The translations under genes and the position numbers were made by a program. The notes under the pieces are model-generated. The model worked only from the letters and a program-made list of their open reading frames with translations. It searched no databases and was not told where the DNA came from. A DNA stretch of 58,271 bases from Candidatus Woesearchaeota archaeon (lineage in GTDB: Archaea > Nanobdellota > Nanobdellia > Woesearchaeales > SM23-78), in contig JAFGRK010000011.1 of NCBI GenBank assembly GCA_016935175.1, positions 1 through 58,271 of the forward strand, written 5' to 3'. Numbering within the stretch: the stretch's first letter is position 1; each line of letters starts with the position of its first letter. Positions 58,222-58,271 of the stretch are shown piece after piece.

Positions 58222-58271
58222 ATGGATTTAATTAATTTAACCTCAATTTATCTTGGTATGACCACTTTTAT
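58222..58271 (+). CDS. possible start of a gene running off the window
   Basis: ATG 58222 opens a frame (MDLINLTSIYLGMTTF) to the window end, about 25 bases after an A/T box at about 58188-58197, the leaderless spacing used elsewhere here. Only 16 codons are visible, so the call is weak. Confidence 0.35.
   Translation, partial: MDLINLTSIYLGMTTF

Noticed and set aside
1-58271. CRISPR array or cas genes
   Set aside because: No regularly spaced direct repeats of 23-40 bases and no cas-like protein were seen.
1-58271. Insertion sequence or provirus
   Set aside because: No transposase, integrase or terminase is found; the fibre-like motif at 1-456 alone is not enough.

Overview
The window looks like part of a DPANN archaeal genome, most likely Woesearchaeota- or Pacearchaeota-like. 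The evidence is an archaeal-type valyl-tRNA synthetase, a tRNA-Thr with a short anticodon-loop intron and discriminator U, TATA boxes placed 22-24 nt before start codons (leaderless mRNAs), two Lrp-type regulators, a GT3-type glycogen synthase, and many large N-glycosylation-sequon-rich surface proteins. Lineage is inferred from gene content only; no rRNA gene is present.

Layout. 1-10583 (+): the end of a surface protein, then a tight cluster of a GT2 glycosyltransferase, a sugar epimerase, a methyltransferase and two B12-type radical SAM enzymes. It ends in a giant membrane and glycine-rich surface protein whose reading frame is broken by a one-base shift near 7539. 10597-12991 (-): a methyltransferase, a stand-alone LigD-type 3'-phosphoesterase and an MCM/MoxR-like AAA+ ATPase. 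13171-19508 (+): a coiled-coil protein, valS and a row of small sequon-rich secreted proteins. 19565-27153: large single-pass surface receptors, two mini ribbon-helix-helix (RHH) genes with an unusual duplicated leader, and palindromic intergenic elements. 27240-30702: a MoxR / DUF58 / vWA / DUF212 cluster. 30870-31724: tRNA-Thr abutted by a LAGLIDADG endonuclease gene. 32005-34692: a small lipoprotein, a DJ-1-like protein, a K+ channel, a signal peptidase and a Cys-rich protein. 35203-40351: a regulator plus a MacB-like ABC system with its own surface protein. 40475-44114: a ferritin-like protein, an AI-2E exporter, a radical SAM enzyme with atypical cysteine spacing and an orphan gene. 44331-47450: a double-Lrp regulator, glutamine synthetase and a second Lrp regulator. 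47434-57821: a glycogen/alpha-glucan cluster holding debranching enzyme, sugar nucleotidyltransferase, HIT/GalT-like enzyme, GT3 synthase, two DUF5752-like proteins, a GH57 enzyme and a GT4 enzyme. 57822-58271 is very AT-rich and may hold the start of another gene.

How genes work together. The right end could encode a whole polyglucose cycle: activation, synthesis, rearrangement and debranching. A small DUF5752-like family is tied to it (two copies inside, a third at 34747). The left end appears to build and modify cell-surface glycans, lipids and proteins. The middle carries surface receptors and a MoxR/vWA chaperone module.

The least explained parts are the intergenic palindromes with TTGAAAA-type inverted termini (26995-27153 is intact; 31761-31970, 22118-22190 and possibly 50569-50691 look related), the tandem hairpin leader that encloses ribosome-binding sites before the second RHH gene, and the DUF5752/glycogen association. 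All calls come from reading the sequence; no database search was run.
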